DNA of 64,000 nucleotides from Rutidosis leptorrhynchoides (GCF_046630445.1 NC_092340.1:367125001-367189000); one strand, 5' to 3'; shown: positions 34,526-48,050, counted from the first letter of the stretch. Notes: a model not told the origin generated them from the letters alone. Translations and numbers: made by a program.

Positions 34526-35328
34526 GAAACATCAAATTCTTGATTGTTGCAATCGACTATTTCACAAAGTGGGTCGAAGCGAGACCGCTGGCAGAAATCT
34601 CAGGAAAAAGGGTGCGAAATTTTGTATGGGAAGACATCGTCTGTTGATTTGGTATACCAAACGAAATTGTTAGCGATAACGGTACGCAGTTCGCGGGTGA
34701 CCCTTTTCGCAGCTGGTGCGCGGAGCTTAATATTAAGCAAACTTTTACATCTGTTGCGCATCCGCAGGCGAATGGCCAGTGCGAAGTTACCAACCGGGAT
34801 ATAGTAGCTGGAATCAAAGCTAGGTTGGGTCATGGTCGCGTTGGTTGGGTGGATGAACTACCGAAGGTTTTATGGGCGCATAGAACAACACCCAAAGCAA
34901 GCACTGGTGAGACCCCGTTCAGTTTGGTCTATGGATCAGAAGCTGTTGTACCCGCAGAAATTGGGGTACCAACGTTCCGCATACAAAATTTTGATGAGCA
35001 AAATAACTCTGAATCTTTGCGGAAAAATCTTAATTTGCTGGAAGAGCGCAGACTCTCTGCGGCTGTCAACGAAGCAAATAACAAGCAAAAAATTGCAAAG
35101 TACTATAATCAGCGTGCGCGTTCGCGCTCTTACAAGTGCGGTGACTTGGTTTGGCGTCAGAACAACGCAAGTCATGCGGAGGATACTGGGAAACTGGGCC
35201 CCCGTTGGGAAGGTCCATACAGGGTAGCGAAGGCAAACAATACCGGGGCGTACCATCTCGAGACATTAGATGGAAAACCTGTGAAACGCACTTGGCATGC
35301 GACGTTATTGAAAAAATGTTATATGTAG
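34526..35328 (+). pseudogene. Tat integrase catalytic core and C-terminus
   Basis: The core reads FLIVAIDYFTKWVEARPL, IVSDNGTQFAGDPF (second D) and ANGQCEVTNRDIVAGIK (E). The C-terminal domain shows TPFSLVYGSEAVVPAEIG, KCGDLVWRQN, LGPRWEGPYRV and TWHATLLKKCYM-stop at 35326-35328. A TGA at 34645-34647 stands where a CGA codon is expected, and the frame is otherwise open to the end. Confidence 0.9.
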
Positions 35329-36095
35329 CTAGGTGGACCTGATCACTCCAGTTTATTGTAGCATATTATTTTTTCTATGTAATTTCCGTCCGTTTGGATG
35401 TGTCGCGGTTGTAATTGTGATTAATGCCAATTAAATATTTACTCGCACATACTTTTGTTGTTTAAATTTTTTTTGTATGCGGTTCCTGCCTACTTAAGGG
35501 GTGTCCTCTAGCCCCCGTACTGCAGAAGCCTGTTTGGTTACAAGGCTAGACGCTAATGGCAGGCAAAGGGAATTGGTTTTCCCCTAGCCAAGCGCCACAC
35601 AGACTAGATGGCTGCAAAGTTGACTTAAAAAATTACAAGCATTGGTTTGCTTGTGCGTAATTACTCTCGCATTGGTTTGCTTGAGGAACTCTTAAGCATA
35701 AAGACATTGGCTTGTTTTTAGTTGCGTTGCTTACCATACAGCTATCGTGCACCTCTAGTACATGACAAAGCAAAAACGCAGTAGCTTCTGAGTCTAAATT
35801 GTTAAAGGTAAATTGTTAAAGTATTGGTTTATTTTACGCAGTACCATCCGCATACGCATGAGTTTTGGTTAACTATGCGCATGGGCATGCGGTTCACCTT
35901 TTGTTTTGATTCGCGATATATAAACAAATAAACACACTACGCATACATAACAGAAATATATATACATCAAATTAAGTTGTTACACAAATGGTAATTGTTT
36001 TAAACGCCTGCCCATCACTGGACCTATGGCTCAAAAATTGTATTTACAATTGCCTGCCTAAGCATAGGACTTACGGCGCAAACTATTACAACAAA
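35329..36095. other. Convergent spacer between Tat pol and the antisense gene
   Basis: This spacer lies between the 3' ends of the plus-strand pol and the reverse-strand gene. It holds small direct repeats, GCATTGGTTTGCTTG at 35639 and 35672, with a shorter relative near 35704. CTGCCT-type blocks recur around 35486, 35560 and 36045. No ORF or RNA gene was recognised; polyadenylation signals of both genes should lie here. Confidence 0.6.
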
Positions 36096-36420
36096 CTAAA
36101 ACTCCTCCTTGAGGAACCCATCAATCGACATATTAGGGTCCGTGGCAAACGCATTAATTAGGGGGATCGGGATGGCAGTGATGGCTTCTTCCGCTTCCAT
36201 GAGCACCACAGCCGTACCCTCCTTCAATTTTTTCTGCACGACGTCAGGGTACGGCGGTGTGAGCCCGCAGGCTTGGATCACCTCTAGCACTGCCTTGTTG
36301 ATTTCGTGGTCTTTAACCGCGTCAACATAGGCGTTGAACTTGTCGGACACAGGCTCGGAATCCATTACTTTCTGCGCAATGGTAGGAAGATGTAGAGACC
36401 CATCATAATTCGTCCGGACG
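36096..36420 (-). pseudogene. Antisense Tat gene, C-terminal part (split by element C)
   Basis: The reverse-strand frame reads VRTNYDGSLHLPTIAQKVMD, INKAVLEVIQACGL and AVVLMEAEEAITAIPIPLIN and ends GFLKEEF-stop at 36096. It is the C-terminus of the gene whose other exons lie at 46314-48050; element C has separated them. Frames on the two sides of element C differ by one base after removal of one GAAG copy, so an indel or eroded end is present. Confidence 0.65.
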
Positions 36421-37718
36421 AAGTCCATATCGATTATAAACGATTCACAACAGTTGATTTCATCGCGAGGTACTTGACCTTTATATGATACATTTTACAA
36501 ACATTGCATTCGTTTTTGAAAAGACAATCTTTTATTACATCAAAAGTTGATGGCATGTATACCACTTCATAATATATCTAACTATAATTGACTTAATAAT
36601 AATCTTGATGAACGCGATGACTCGAATGCAACGTCTTTTGAAAGATGTCATGAATGACTCCAAGTAATATCTCTAAAATGAGCAAATGCACAGCGGAAGA
36701 TTTCTTTTATACCTGAGAATAAACATGCTTTCAAGTGTCAACCAAAAGGTTGGTGAGTTCATTAGTTTACCATAAATAATCATTCCATAATTTTAATAGA
36801 CCACAAGATTTCATATTTCCATTTCTCATAAACATACGTCCCATGCATAGAGACAAAAATATCATTCATATGGATTGAACACCTGGTAACCGACATTCAC
36901 AATATGTATATAAGAATATCCCCATCATTCCGGGATCCTCCTTCGGACATGATATAAATTTCGAAGTACTAAAGCATCCGGTACTTTGGATGGGGCTTGT
37001 TGGGCCCGATAGATCTATCTTTAGAGTTCGCGTCAATTAGGATGTCTGTTTCCTAATTCTTAGATTACCAGACTTAATAAAAAGGGCATATTCGATTAGA
37101 TAATCCAACCATAGAATGTAGTTTCGATTACTTGTGTCTATTTCGTAAAGCATTTATAAAAGCAGCGCATGTATTCTCAGTCCCAAAAATATATATTGCA
37201 AAAGCATTTAAAAAGGGATTAATGAAACTCACTCTACTGTATTTTGTAGTAAAAATACATATGACGACATTGAACAATGCAGGGTTGGCCTCGGATTCAC
37301 GAACCTATAACATTTATATACATTAACACATATATATGCAATCGAACAAATTTATTATATTTTAAGTTATATATTATACATAATTAATTTGTATATTTAA
37401 AAAAAAAAGACTAATGTTTATATAGTTATATTAATATTTATATATGATTAATATTATATTAAAAATACATCATTTGTTATATATGAATGTTTATATATAA
37501 AAAAAATATATATGTTTATTATAAATATAACTTTATACGCATAATATTTATTTGTTGTAAAAATAATAATAATGATAATACTAGTAATAAAAGTAATGAT
37601 GATGATATTAGTGTTAATAATTTTTAAATGATACTTTTGATAATACTTATAATTTTAATGAAAAAGAAAATGATAAATAAAAAAAATATTGATTCTTTTA
37701 ATAATAATAACAAAAATG

Positions 37719-37807
<89 letters not shown>
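37719..37807. repeat. (AAT)n microsatellite in LTR C
   Basis: About 29 AAT units; open frames of poly-Asn or poly-Ile across it are artefacts. Confidence 0.95.
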
Positions 37808-38818
37808 TGTTAAAATACCTAATAAAAGGATCTGTGAGGGTTTGTTGGTGGCTACAACAGATCGAGAAGTAGCAGAACCCAATTCTCAGAGAGAAAAAAA
37901 ATCATGGTTCCAGGATTTCTCCAATCGATCATTTTATTAATCAATCCAACATCAAATAAAGGTATAACTGGTCATCAATTCATTATCAACATCGTGTCAA
38001 TATCGTCATCAGTCTTCATCTTCGTATCATCATCATCATCATCCGACACACTTAGTCGTGATTAAGAATGGTTTCAAGATTTGTGATGGTGATTTACGGT
38101 TATTAACAGGAACAATAGCCATCGTTGGTGTTTGATTGGTTTTAGGTGAACAGAAACAAGATGATAGGAAGGAGATAAACACGAGCAGAATTAGGGTTTT
38201 AATTATATGTATCGAATCAAGGAAGGTATTGATAATTGATTAATTGTTTGTATTTCATTTAGTTTTAAATTGATGTTTGATTATTTAACATTAATTTATG
38301 CAGGTTCATCGATGGTGATGCTCGATTGCAAAGTTAATATAATGCAGTAGCAGTTTACAAAGGTTAGATGATTCTTGTTTGATAGAATAATTTAGGAATT
38401 AATGAATTTGATTCTGCTTATTAATAAGTAACCTGGTGGTGATGGTGTGTTTGTAAATCGAAAGTGAATTTGGTTTGTTTTGAATTGGGTCGATCAAGAT
38501 GTGTGCAGCTGTTTGTTTTGTGTTTGTGTGAGTTCTGAGCGATTTATCAGGCTGCAAACAGCATAACAGGAAAAATTGAAATGAGTTTACTTGTGCTTGT
38601 TCATACAGAATCCAGGAACAGATTATCGAGCAATGATGGTGGTATGTGGTTGTTTGGGATGATGGTTTGATGGTAGTTTCTACGGTGAACAACAGCAGCA
38701 GCAGGTAATATGACAGTATAACAGTTGTGGTACTCGACACCACAGCAGCAGCAGGTAGTAATAACAATAACAATAACATTATCTTTGTAATTACTAATCA
38801 TTATCATCGTATTCTGAC

Positions 38819-38863
<45 letters not shown>

Positions 38864-39818
38864 GAAAACAAAAGTTGTAGTTGCTAGTATATAAGTGGTG
38901 ACCTGTGTGGTGGTTTACAATTGTTGAACGAAAATATAATCTAGCAGTGATAGTTGATAAAGTTACAGCCAATTCTATTACTAGTTTGATGGAAATGCTT
39001 GCAGGTTCCATCATGGTTTTGGTTAGGTGAAGTGATTTCGATACGATTATGATGGTGGTCGTATGATAGTCAAGAAAATCGATAGTGGTGGTAGTTCTCG
39101 GAAAAGAAGAGAAGAAGAATCAAGTGGTGGTGGTGATAGATTGTCGTGTGGTGTTTGAAGAAAAGTGGTGATTGAGATGGTGACGACTCACGATGAGGAT
39201 GGTGAAGAAAATTGGTGATGAATGAAACGGTGGTTTGATAGATGAAGAAATTCCTTCTGAACACAAGTTACATGATTCATTAAATGAATTGAATCTGTCG
39301 CATAGTATTCTGGCCAGAGAGAACAAAACAAAAAAATAGAAAGTAGATGGGGATGTGTAACGGGTTGAAATTTTCAATTCTGCTTTTGATGTAACAAAGT
39401 CAAATAAAATCAAGAATCAAATAAAGGTTGATAGTAACCTGAAACTGTATTGGATCCTTTACACAACAATATGTATTTACCTTTATTTATATTTGTTTAT
39501 ACAATATTTATATATGTATATTTATATATGTATATTTATCTGTATATTTATTGAATATATATTCATACTGGTACATGTATATGTATATCTAGTATATATA
39601 GATAGATAATGATATATGATCATAGATAGATATTGCTGGAAAAAAAATAGGTAATAGAAAGTAGACTTTTGAAACTCTAATTCAATCAATTAAGGCAATT
39701 TAGCATGGTAAAGATCAAATTAACATAGTAAAGAATTTGGTGATTTGTTATGTAGTGGATTGTGGGGATCGATTACAAAATTTAATGGTTGATTTGATCA
39801 AACTTTTGTATCGTATAA

Positions 39819-39867
<49 letters not shown>

Positions 39868-40230
39868 ATATAGATAGCAAAGGACTGGTAACAAACACTA
39901 GCGATGCATATCATAACAAATAAAAATGATATGCCAAACATGATTGATGTTAAAATCTCACCAATTATAAAGTAGGAAAGATACATTAGTAATTATCATT
40001 GATTAATCGGTAGGATTCAATTGTGTATAAAAGATTTAATAGTAGTGAGCCGTGTCAACTATAAGTCCATAAGTACTACTAAGTAATAATTAAACAAATA
40101 TAGATATAATCCATTTTCTGATCATCGTCTATTCTAAACTCTCATAAGTTCGAATTAATCTTCTCTAAGTAATAATCGAAACGTCCAATGAATATTACAA
40201 CTATTAAATAATTACATTTGATACACTCTT

Positions 40231-40335
<105 letters not shown>

Positions 40336-40502
40336 GTTTACAAACAATTGTTCGTGAATCATCGAGCACAGTCAAATGGTCAAATGTAAACATGAACACA
40401 GTTCGAAAATTTAGTGATTCAATTAAATAGACTTTGCTTATCGTGTCGAAGGCATATAAAGATTATAGTTTAAATTTGGTCGAAAATTTCCGGGTCATCA
40501 CA

Positions 40503-40538
40503 GTACCTACCCGTTAAAGAAATTTCGTCCCGAAATTT
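40503..40538 (-). promoter_or_regulatory. Hairpin and polypurine region of element C
   Basis: Read on the reverse strand: AAATTTCG-GGA-CGAAATTT (40538-40520), then CTTTAACGGGTAGGTAC just before the LTR. This fixes the element orientation as reverse. Confidence 0.65.
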
Positions 40539-40784
40539 GAGTGAGGTCGTCACGGCTAACAATAAATATGTTTTTCTTGACGAATATGAGCTGATAAATA
40601 GAGTTGTCATCATTACAAAATAATACAGATAAAATAATTCGATTATTCGAAGAGCACGAATGAAACTATCATGAGAGAGGTCCCAACGGGCATCGTCCAC
40701 CTTCGCCGAAAAACTTGCCCAAATTTTTAGCCGTTAGTAAAATAAAAAAAAAATTCCAACGGCTATCCCAACAGTCACTTTTAC

Positions 40785-40794
40785 ACTATAAAGA
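40785..40794 (+). promoter_or_regulatory. TATA-like box upstream of the PB1-like ORF
   Basis: ACTATAAAGA lies about 105 nt before the ATG at 40894. AGCCGTT (40729) and AACGGCT (40757) form a 7-bp inverted repeat just upstream. Confidence 0.45.
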
Positions 40795-40893
40795 TACCAA
40801 CCATATACTTCATTTTATACACTCAAACATATATTTCTTTTATATTTCCACCTTTCTAAAAATCAAAATCAAACACTCTCAAACTGGAAAAAA

Positions 40894-41349
40894 ATGTTAA
40901 CACTTCCCCCAATAATTGTTTCATTCAATGTTCATTACGGAGGTGATTTCCGTAATCAAATGAAGGAATATAAGTGGGGCGACAGTATTTCGTTTGAAGA
41001 TATCGATATTCGTGATGTTGGTTTACAAGACTTGCTATCCTTTCTGAGGGAAAAAGTTCCGTGCGAATTCACGTCTGTGTTCTTTTATAAAGATGATTAT
41101 GATGCGGATTGTAGGGCAAGTTTTCTATGTACCGATGATCAATGGTACTTTATAAAAGATACCATTGAAGATCGCGGTAAACACATTTCTTTGTATGCGG
41201 TTCTTGAAGACGAAGAGACGTTGGGTTATCGTTACCTCGATGAATCAGCTGAAGCAGCAGTTGAGGCATCAAGAGAAATATTGATGTCTCCAGAGTACCT
41301 CACGGATGGTGAAATGACTGGTGAACGCTACTTTGCAGATGACAATTGA
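40894..41349 (+). CDS. PB1-like-domain protein encoded antisense to element C
   Basis: An intact 151-codon frame. Residues about 5-110 (IIVSFNVHYGGDFRNQMKEY; SFEDIDIRDVGLQDLLSFL; CTDDQWYFIKDTIEDRGKHI) resemble the PB1-like domain found at the N-terminus of many plant MuDR-type transposases: the F-x-V-H-Y-G-G start, an acidic D-x-D, a helix and a charged late segment. The C-terminal ~45 residues are acidic. No SWIM finger or DDE domain follows, so it is not a transposase as it stands. It runs opposite to the retroelement and has its own TATA-like motif, which suggests a captured gene or an antisense accessory ORF. Initiation at the ATG is supported by a purine at -3. The fold assignment is by pattern only. 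Confidence 0.55.
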   Translation: MLTLPPIIVSFNVHYGGDFRNQMKEYKWGDSISFEDIDIRDVGLQDLLSFLREKVPCEFTSVFFYKDDYDADCRASFLCTDDQWYFIKDTIEDRGKHISLYAVLEDEETLGYRYLDESAEAAVEASREILMSPEYLTDGEMTGERYFADDN

Positions 41350-43959
41350 CGACGACGAGTAGTTTGATTGTAAGCTTTTAATTTTTAAATGTCGTGATGT
41401 TTTAATTTTTAATTATTGTAATTTTAGTGTTGTTGTCAAGTTTTATATCTTCCTTTATGTTTCGGAGCTCTTCGTCTTTTTAATTTCCTCTCGATCTCTA
41501 GTAAAACGAGTAATGGTCTAGAATTTGTAAGTATGTAGTTTCGAATGAATTTAATGTTATAATCAAGAAAGAACGTAATAGCACGATTTGATTCGTCAAA
41601 TTACCAGAATCATTGAGAATAGAGCTATCAAGAATATACTTTCTTGATATGTTCAGAAGTTAATTAGAATGAAAGAGTTATGTAACATGACACATGATGG
41701 TGGTATGATCTACTGTGAACCATCGTGTCCCATTAGAACTCAGCATGACTTACAGTAATATAATCACGTTGATCAAGTGTCATTATATTATACTAACTCA
41801 TGCATCAGTTCCCAACATTACTTCAGTAACATTCATATTTTAAGCTCGAAAGTTTACAGAATATAGAAACTAACAGTTTCTATATGATGTAACATTGATA
41901 GCAGGAAGAGATAATTGATCTCAGATAGTATTAGTTATAAAAATATATTCAGAAATATCTAGGATATTTATAATGAAAGATACGATAATATCTCGGAATA
42001 TCTAAGATCAGAGGATGATAAAAACTATTAGCTGCAAGGGTTTAGAGTAAGGAGCAAGATATTCACTAAAGATTTCATCGGATCCAGAATTACCTGGATT
42101 ATTTGAATATATGGTATGGTCCTTGTATTTGTCCTTGGTCTCCTTCGTGGTTGGTTCAATCCGTTTTCTAGTTCCAACTTTTCTGAGCTTTTCCAACATA
42201 CTATTCTTTATCATCAAACTTCCGATGATTAAGGTCATTTACTGTTGTCTATGGTTTCTGCTGCTTCATTAAGCTTATTCAACATTCAGAGTATTGATTT
42301 GTGGCTGAGTGCTTTTCAGAATTTCAGAATGAGAGATCATAATTCTAAGGGATAAATGTCATACATATAACTGTTGATGTAGATATGCTGTGAGTTTTCA
42401 AAGTACTGATTGCTGATTCCCAGTAATTGGTATGAAAGTTCTTGTTACAAGATGCGGATAATTATATGATAGGGTTTCAATGAATAAATATAACAATTTG
42501 TCAGAGAGATTTATGCCAAGAAGCAACGAGGTTGCTGGTACGTCTGTTGGTAATATGGTGGAATATAAAAGAATTCCCCGGTATCAAAAGGGTAATCGTA
42601 TATATCAGGATTATAGTAAGGTTACTTCGAATGAAAAGTCGAAGTTGACTTGCTGAAGCTGTGACAAAATTTGGCTAATTTGAAAAGGAATTGTAAAGTT
42701 ATTTTCGGTAATAACAACGCCAAAGGAGCTAGCACAGATACGTGTTAAACATTTACTCAGGTTCTGAGTGTTTTTCAGGTGCATAACTATATGCATCAAT
42801 CTTTTCTTCCGTAGATGAAGTGCGGTTGGTTCAAACTCTCGATTGAGGTGTTTTTTAAGAATCATGAAAGATTTGAATGATGATGGTAATCGTCAAGATA
42901 TAAATGAGGTTTAAGATGAAATCAAGTGGCAAACTTGAAGAATTATTTAGTTTCATATGTTATAATCAGTATTTTAATTCATTTTAATTGTCCAATATTG
43001 GCAGTCCATAGTCGATAGTCCACAGTTAACAGTCCAATAATTCATATATAATTTAATATCTAAAATTTGAATTAATTTATACGTATCGTGACCCGTGTAC
43101 ATGTCTCAGACTCGATCACAACTCAAAGTATATATATTATTATAGAATCAACCTCAACCCTGTATAGAGAACTCGATCATTACTGCATATAGAGTGTCTA
43201 TGGTGATTCCAAATAATATATATAGATGCGTTGATATGATATGTCAAAATCTTGTATACGTGTCCCGATATTTAAAGTGTGTAATATAAATAACAGAAAT
43301 TTAAATAACGATAAATAAAGTTCGTAAAGTAAATAATAGAAATTAAATGACGATAAATAAAATTGCGAGAATGTAAATTGCGATAATTAAATTGCGATAA
43401 ATAAAATGTAATCGGTTAGCTGGGAACAATTAGCTAGGAACAGTTAGCGTGGATTCTTAACAAAATTTCTCATAGTTAATTTGTTTGTTTCTAACAAATT
43501 TTATTTTGTTAAATGTTTTCTTCATTATGCCACTTGTTGGATTCTGATAAATCAAAATCTAAATATGAAATTGGATAGATATGGTTACTCTGTGGTGAAC
43601 GGATTTGTATATCGGTGAATGTAAATAGGATATTAAATGACCGTTGAATCAGATTCGAAGAGTGTACAGTGTAACTTATTAATGTGAAATCTAAATATTC
43701 CTCGGGTATTACCTACCCGTTAAAATATTTTCACCATTGACAGTTTGTACAAAAGAATTTTTAATTACAATCTTTATGAAAACGTATATACATATATATT
43801 TTCTTCAGATGTATTCATAGATTTAATGAGTTAATATGATATTAAACTCATTTGCTTTTCGGTTGGAACTAGAATAAATAATCTCTAAAACTTTAGAGAT
43901 TACATATTCGCCATGTCGAACGAAGATAAATGAGGTAGAACGATACGTAGAACGAAGAT
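41350..43959. other. Non-coding interior of element C
   Basis: No pol domain found. About 43090-43265 is reverse-complement-related to LTR A (3100-3310). TTACCTACCCGTTAAAATATTTT at 43709 resembles the polypurine region of these elements and may mark another internal junction. Repeated GCGATAAATAAA-type text lies at 43340-43420. Short minus frames at 42008-42238 and 42611-42865 are unrecognised. Confidence 0.5.
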
Positions 43960-44487
43960 CATACTCAAAGTATAGATGATGATATTGAAGCATGGATTGT
44001 TGATGGTACTGGTGCTATTATTGATGGTACTGTTGGTGCCGATGATGTTGCTAAAGCTGGTACATTTTGCACTACATTTTCCAAATTGATTATTCGAGCG
44101 CGAAATTCGTTGACTTATTACTCCAGGATGATTGTCGGTCGGAACGAGCGGATGAATGAGGCTCAGAATTGTGGATAGAATATAATCTTGTTAAGTTACC
44201 CTGGAAATGAGACTGAAAATGGTGTCTCGAACAGGTTCGTCGGTAAACGCTTCAGGTTCATTGTCAAGAGGTGAATTCGGTTGGTGGAAGAGATTGCCTT
44301 CTGCGTGTTTCCATTAATTAAGTCATTTACGAACCCATCAGATGAATTGATAATGGCTGATTGGTTGATTCATGACGGTGACGCTGTTTTCAGAGCTTAG
44401 GTGAACATCTATGTCGGAATAGCTGTCGGAATAACTATCGGAATAGCTATCAGAATCTGAGGGACTCGAACTGGTTGCAGGATTCAT
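43960..44487 (-). pseudogene. Gag-like N-terminal remnant of element C
   Basis: The ATG at 44487 opens a reverse-strand frame MNPATSSSPSDSDSYSDSYS with three tandem SYSD units, then a TGA at about 44344. Further readable pieces (NEPEAFTDEPVRDTIFSLIS) lie in another frame down to about 44210. The leader position, inside the 5' LTR, and the Ser/Asp-rich start fit the Gag N-terminus of the related Tekay elements. Nothing of the gag core or zinc knuckle remains. Confidence 0.45.
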
Positions 44488-44701
44488 CTCGTACGATCCG
44501 ATGAAGGATTTTCGATAAGAAATAGATTATAGGATGTAGATTAGTACCCTGCAATACATAATTTACATATGCATATATAATACTAAAATCCCATAAGTTA
44601 CGGAGGAATCTACAGAAGTTGTCAGGCAAAGTCTACAGTAACAGATATGCTAAGATATGAATTAGCAGATACGCTAAGATACGAATTTTATCTATATATA
44701 T

Positions 44702-46047
44702 ATACCTGAAAACAAAAGTTGTAGTTGCTAGTATATAAGTGGTGACCTGTGTGGTGGTTTACAATTGTTGAACGAAAATATAATCTAGCAGTGATAGTTG
44801 ATAAAGTTACAGCCAATTCTATTACTAGTTTGATGGAAATGCTTGCAGGTTCCATCATGGTTTTGGTTAGGTGAAGTGATTTAGAATACGATTATGATGG
44901 TGGTCGTATGATAGTCAAGAAAATCGATAGTGGTGGTAGTTCTCGGAAAAGAAGAGAAGAAGAATCAAGTGGTGGTGGTGATAGATTGTCGTGTGGTGTT
45001 TGAAGAAAAGTGGTGATTGAGATGGTGACGACTCACGATGAGGATGGTGAAGAAAATTGGTGATGAATGAAACGGTGGTTTGATAGATGAAGAAATTCCT
45101 TCTGAACACAAGTTACATGATTCATTAAATGAATTGAATCTGTCGCATAATATTCTGGCCAGAGAGAACAAAACAAAAAAATAGAAAGTAGATGGGGATG
45201 TGTAACGGGTTGAAATTTTCAATTCTGCTTTTGATGTAACAAAGTCAAATAAAATCAAGAATCAAATAAAGGTTGATAGTAACCTGAAACTGTATTGGAT
45301 CCTTTACACAACAATATGTATTTACCTTTATTTATATTTGTTTATACAGTATTTATATATGTATATTTATATATGTATATTTATCTGTATATTTATTGAA
45401 TATATATTCATACGGGTACATGTATATGTATATCTAGTATATATAGATAGATAATGATATATGATCATAGATAGATATTGCTGGAAAAAAAATAGGTAAT
45501 AGAAAGTAGACTTTTGAAACTCTAATTCAATCAATTAAGGCAATTTAGCATGGTAAAGATCAAATTAACATAGTAAAGAATTTGGTGATTTGTTATGTAG
45601 TGGAATGTGGGGATCGATTACAAAATTAAATGGTTGATTTGATCAAACTTTTGTATCGTATAACATCATATATATATAATTTATATATAGATAGCAAAGG
45701 ACTGGTAACAAACACTAGCGATGCATATCATAACAAATAAAAATGATATGCCAAACATGATTGATGTTAAAATCTCACCAATTATAAAGTAGGAAAGATA
45801 CATTAGTAATTATCATTGATTAATCGGTAGGATTCAATTGTGTATAAAAGATTTAATAGTAGTGAGCCGTGTCAACTATAAGTCCAAAAGTACTACTAAG
45901 TAATAATTAAACAAATATAGATATAATCCATTTTCTGATCATCGTCTATTCTAAAATCTCATAAGTTCGAATTAATCTTCTCTAAGTAATAATCGAAGCG
46001 TCCAATGAATATTACAACTATTAAATAATTACATTTGATACACTCTT

Positions 46048-46146
<99 letters not shown>

Positions 46147-46313
46147 GTTTACAAACAATTGTTCGTGAATCATCGAGCACAGTCAAATGGTCAAATGTAA
46201 ACATGAACACAGTTCGAAAATTTAGTGATTCAATTAAATAGACTTTGCTTATCGTGTCGAAGGCATATAAAGATTATAGTTTAAATTTGGTCGAAAATTC
46301 CCGGGTCATCACA
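44702..46313 (-). repeat. Truncated 5' LTR of element C
   Basis: It aligns to 38858-40502 throughout, with few mismatches and a lost TA run near 45672. It stops at a TATATATA-CCTGAAAAC boundary at about 44702, suggesting a deletion with a break in a TA microsatellite. The rest of the LTR and the primer site are gone. Confidence 0.85.
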
Positions 46314-48050
46314 GAAGAGCGGTGCGGAGTTTTGTCAAGTCCGCCTCCGCTAGCTCGCGACCTGTAACCGCGTCATCCTTTTCCCTCGTCACCCTTTCCA
46401 GCTCCACCCGCAGACGCTCCGCCTCCCCCTTGGACTGGTCAAACGCACCAACCAGCTCGCGGTTTTTCTTTCTCTCTTCAATCAGTGCAGTTTTGGTTTC
46501 CGCCGCGGTTAACTCCACCGCCTTGCGCGCTTCTTCTGCGGCGTCCCTGTCTTTCTTCACCTGATCAACCCCCGCTTGTAGCAGCCCTAGCTCTGTTTCT
46601 TTCCGCACGGCCACTTGATACAAGTTAGTGGAACGGCAGGCTTGATCTGCAACCATGCCAAAAAAGACGAGGCCGTTTTGGACGAAGGCGTTGAGCGCCT
46701 GATTAAAAGGCAGTGCGGCTAGTTGGTTGCGAAACTCAGCAGGGAAGATTTGTTGAAGGCGGATTGCTCTGCGGCGTTTTCCGCAGATGACTGGGTGAGC
46801 TGCGCCAGGTTCGCCAATCGAAAGCTACCGTGTGGCGGGGTTGGTGTAGACTCGGAGTCCAGGTGTATCGTCTTGTCCTTTGACTTGGCGGTAGCTTCGA
46901 GGTCCGGATTGACCCGCGGTGGGGTGTGATGAGTCTCTTCAGCATGCCCTGCGTATTCATAAATGGTTAAATAAATGCAAACTTAAATGTGCGGTATGCG
47001 TGCAAGCAGAACTCTTACCAGATGATGGGGGAGGTAGATCCGCAGAACGGGGTTCGATGGGAACGAAGTTGTCATTCCGCTTGTCCTCCCTCTGTTTGGG
47101 AGTGAGTTTCTTCTTCTTTTGTTGGGATTGGGAGGCTTCGGCGGCCTTGCGCTTATTGCCGGAGGTGGCAGGTGCATTCTCGCCAGTCTTCTCCTGCTCT
47201 AACGGCTGGTTCACATTCTGTTTGCGAAAGGCGATGCCCGCAATCTCCTCCGCAGTCAGTACTCTCTTCATCTTCATCTCTGCAAACATGCACGCATGCG
47301 TTAGAACACATAAATAGCAAACTGTTAGTACGTGATTATACTATTCCTACCCTTTCCATCCGGTCCGACTATGGCTGGACGCACATCCTCCCATGGCCAG
47401 TGTGCGGATATCTTCCCTCGTCGCAACATCACGTTCCCGTATGACCGGTGCACCAGCTGTGCGTTAGCGCACTCCGCTAACAGCTTTGTTTCCTCGTCAT
47501 CAAGGACCGGGGTTTTGTTCACATCCTTTTCCACCTTCTCGCACCATATAAGTGTTTGCGGAAAAGCGGTACCAACTAAAGTTTGGTCAATGAAAAAGAA
47601 AGTTTCTTTCCAGTTACCCGCATTCGACTTTGGGGTTTTGGTGAAATTTTGACGGGCAAAGAAGGTGAACCAAGATTTGTGGTGATTGGCTAAGCGGTAT
47701 AGATGATAGAAAACTTTAACCAACGGAACCCTATCGAGTGCGGCGCACCACATTTCAAACAGAACTATTTTGCCTATGGCATAAGGGTGTAGTTGTCTTA
47801 ATCCCACTCTGAAGTGATCTAATACACCTAGGAAGAAGTCGGATGGGGGAACCCTAAAGTTACCATGCTTGAACGCGTGTTCGTAGATGGCCACCTTTTT
47901 CTCCGGTGGCTCGTGAGCACGCTGATTGGGCAGGGGTGGCACCGGATTGTATTTCGCTAACGGCAGGTATTGTTTAACTAAGTGGTCAATATGTTTCTGC
48001 TCTATAATCGATCTGACACTATCTACATAGGTTTCGTTAGCCTTAGTCAT
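46314..48050 (-). pseudogene. Antisense Tat gene, Transposase_28-like (gypsy-type putative transposase)
   Basis: Reverse strand, three exons: 48050-47351, 47279-47019 and 46948-46314, with introns of 71 and 70 nt (donors GG-GTAGGAATAG and CTG-GTAAGAG; acceptors TTTGCAG and ATACGCAG). All joins keep the frame. Exon 1 carries HGNFRVPPSDFFLGVLDHFR, VGLRQLHPYAIGKIVLFEMW and SWFTFFARQNF, the signature of the domain annotated as putative gypsy-type transposase (Transposase_28). Exon 2 is basic (KRKAAEASQSQQKKKK). Exon 3 has a long coiled coil (KETELGLLQAGVDQVKKDRD onward). A frameshift lies near 46735-46760. Element C cuts the gene after LRTALL; the C-terminus is at 36420-36096. Additional antisense ORFs are known in Tat-lineage elements; the function is unknown. 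Confidence 0.75.

Noticed and set aside
35486..35570. Possible structured RNA or tRNA-like fold around CCTGCC...GGCAGG
   Set aside because: Only a 6-bp stem; no cloverleaf, anticodon arm or conserved TpsiC box could be found.
37655..37940. Poly-Asn and poly-Ile ORFs in LTR C
   Set aside because: Both are readings of the AAT microsatellite at 37719-37807.
39070..39413. Reverse-strand ORFs repeated at 44915-45258
   Set aside because: They recur because both lie in LTR copies of element C; the His/Thr/Ser-rich text and lack of any domain suggest chance openness in a T/C-rich strand.
47172..47652. Plus-strand ORFs across the antisense Tat gene
   Set aside because: The reverse strand carries the recognisable Transposase_28-type domain and consistent intron phases; the plus-strand frames have no signature.
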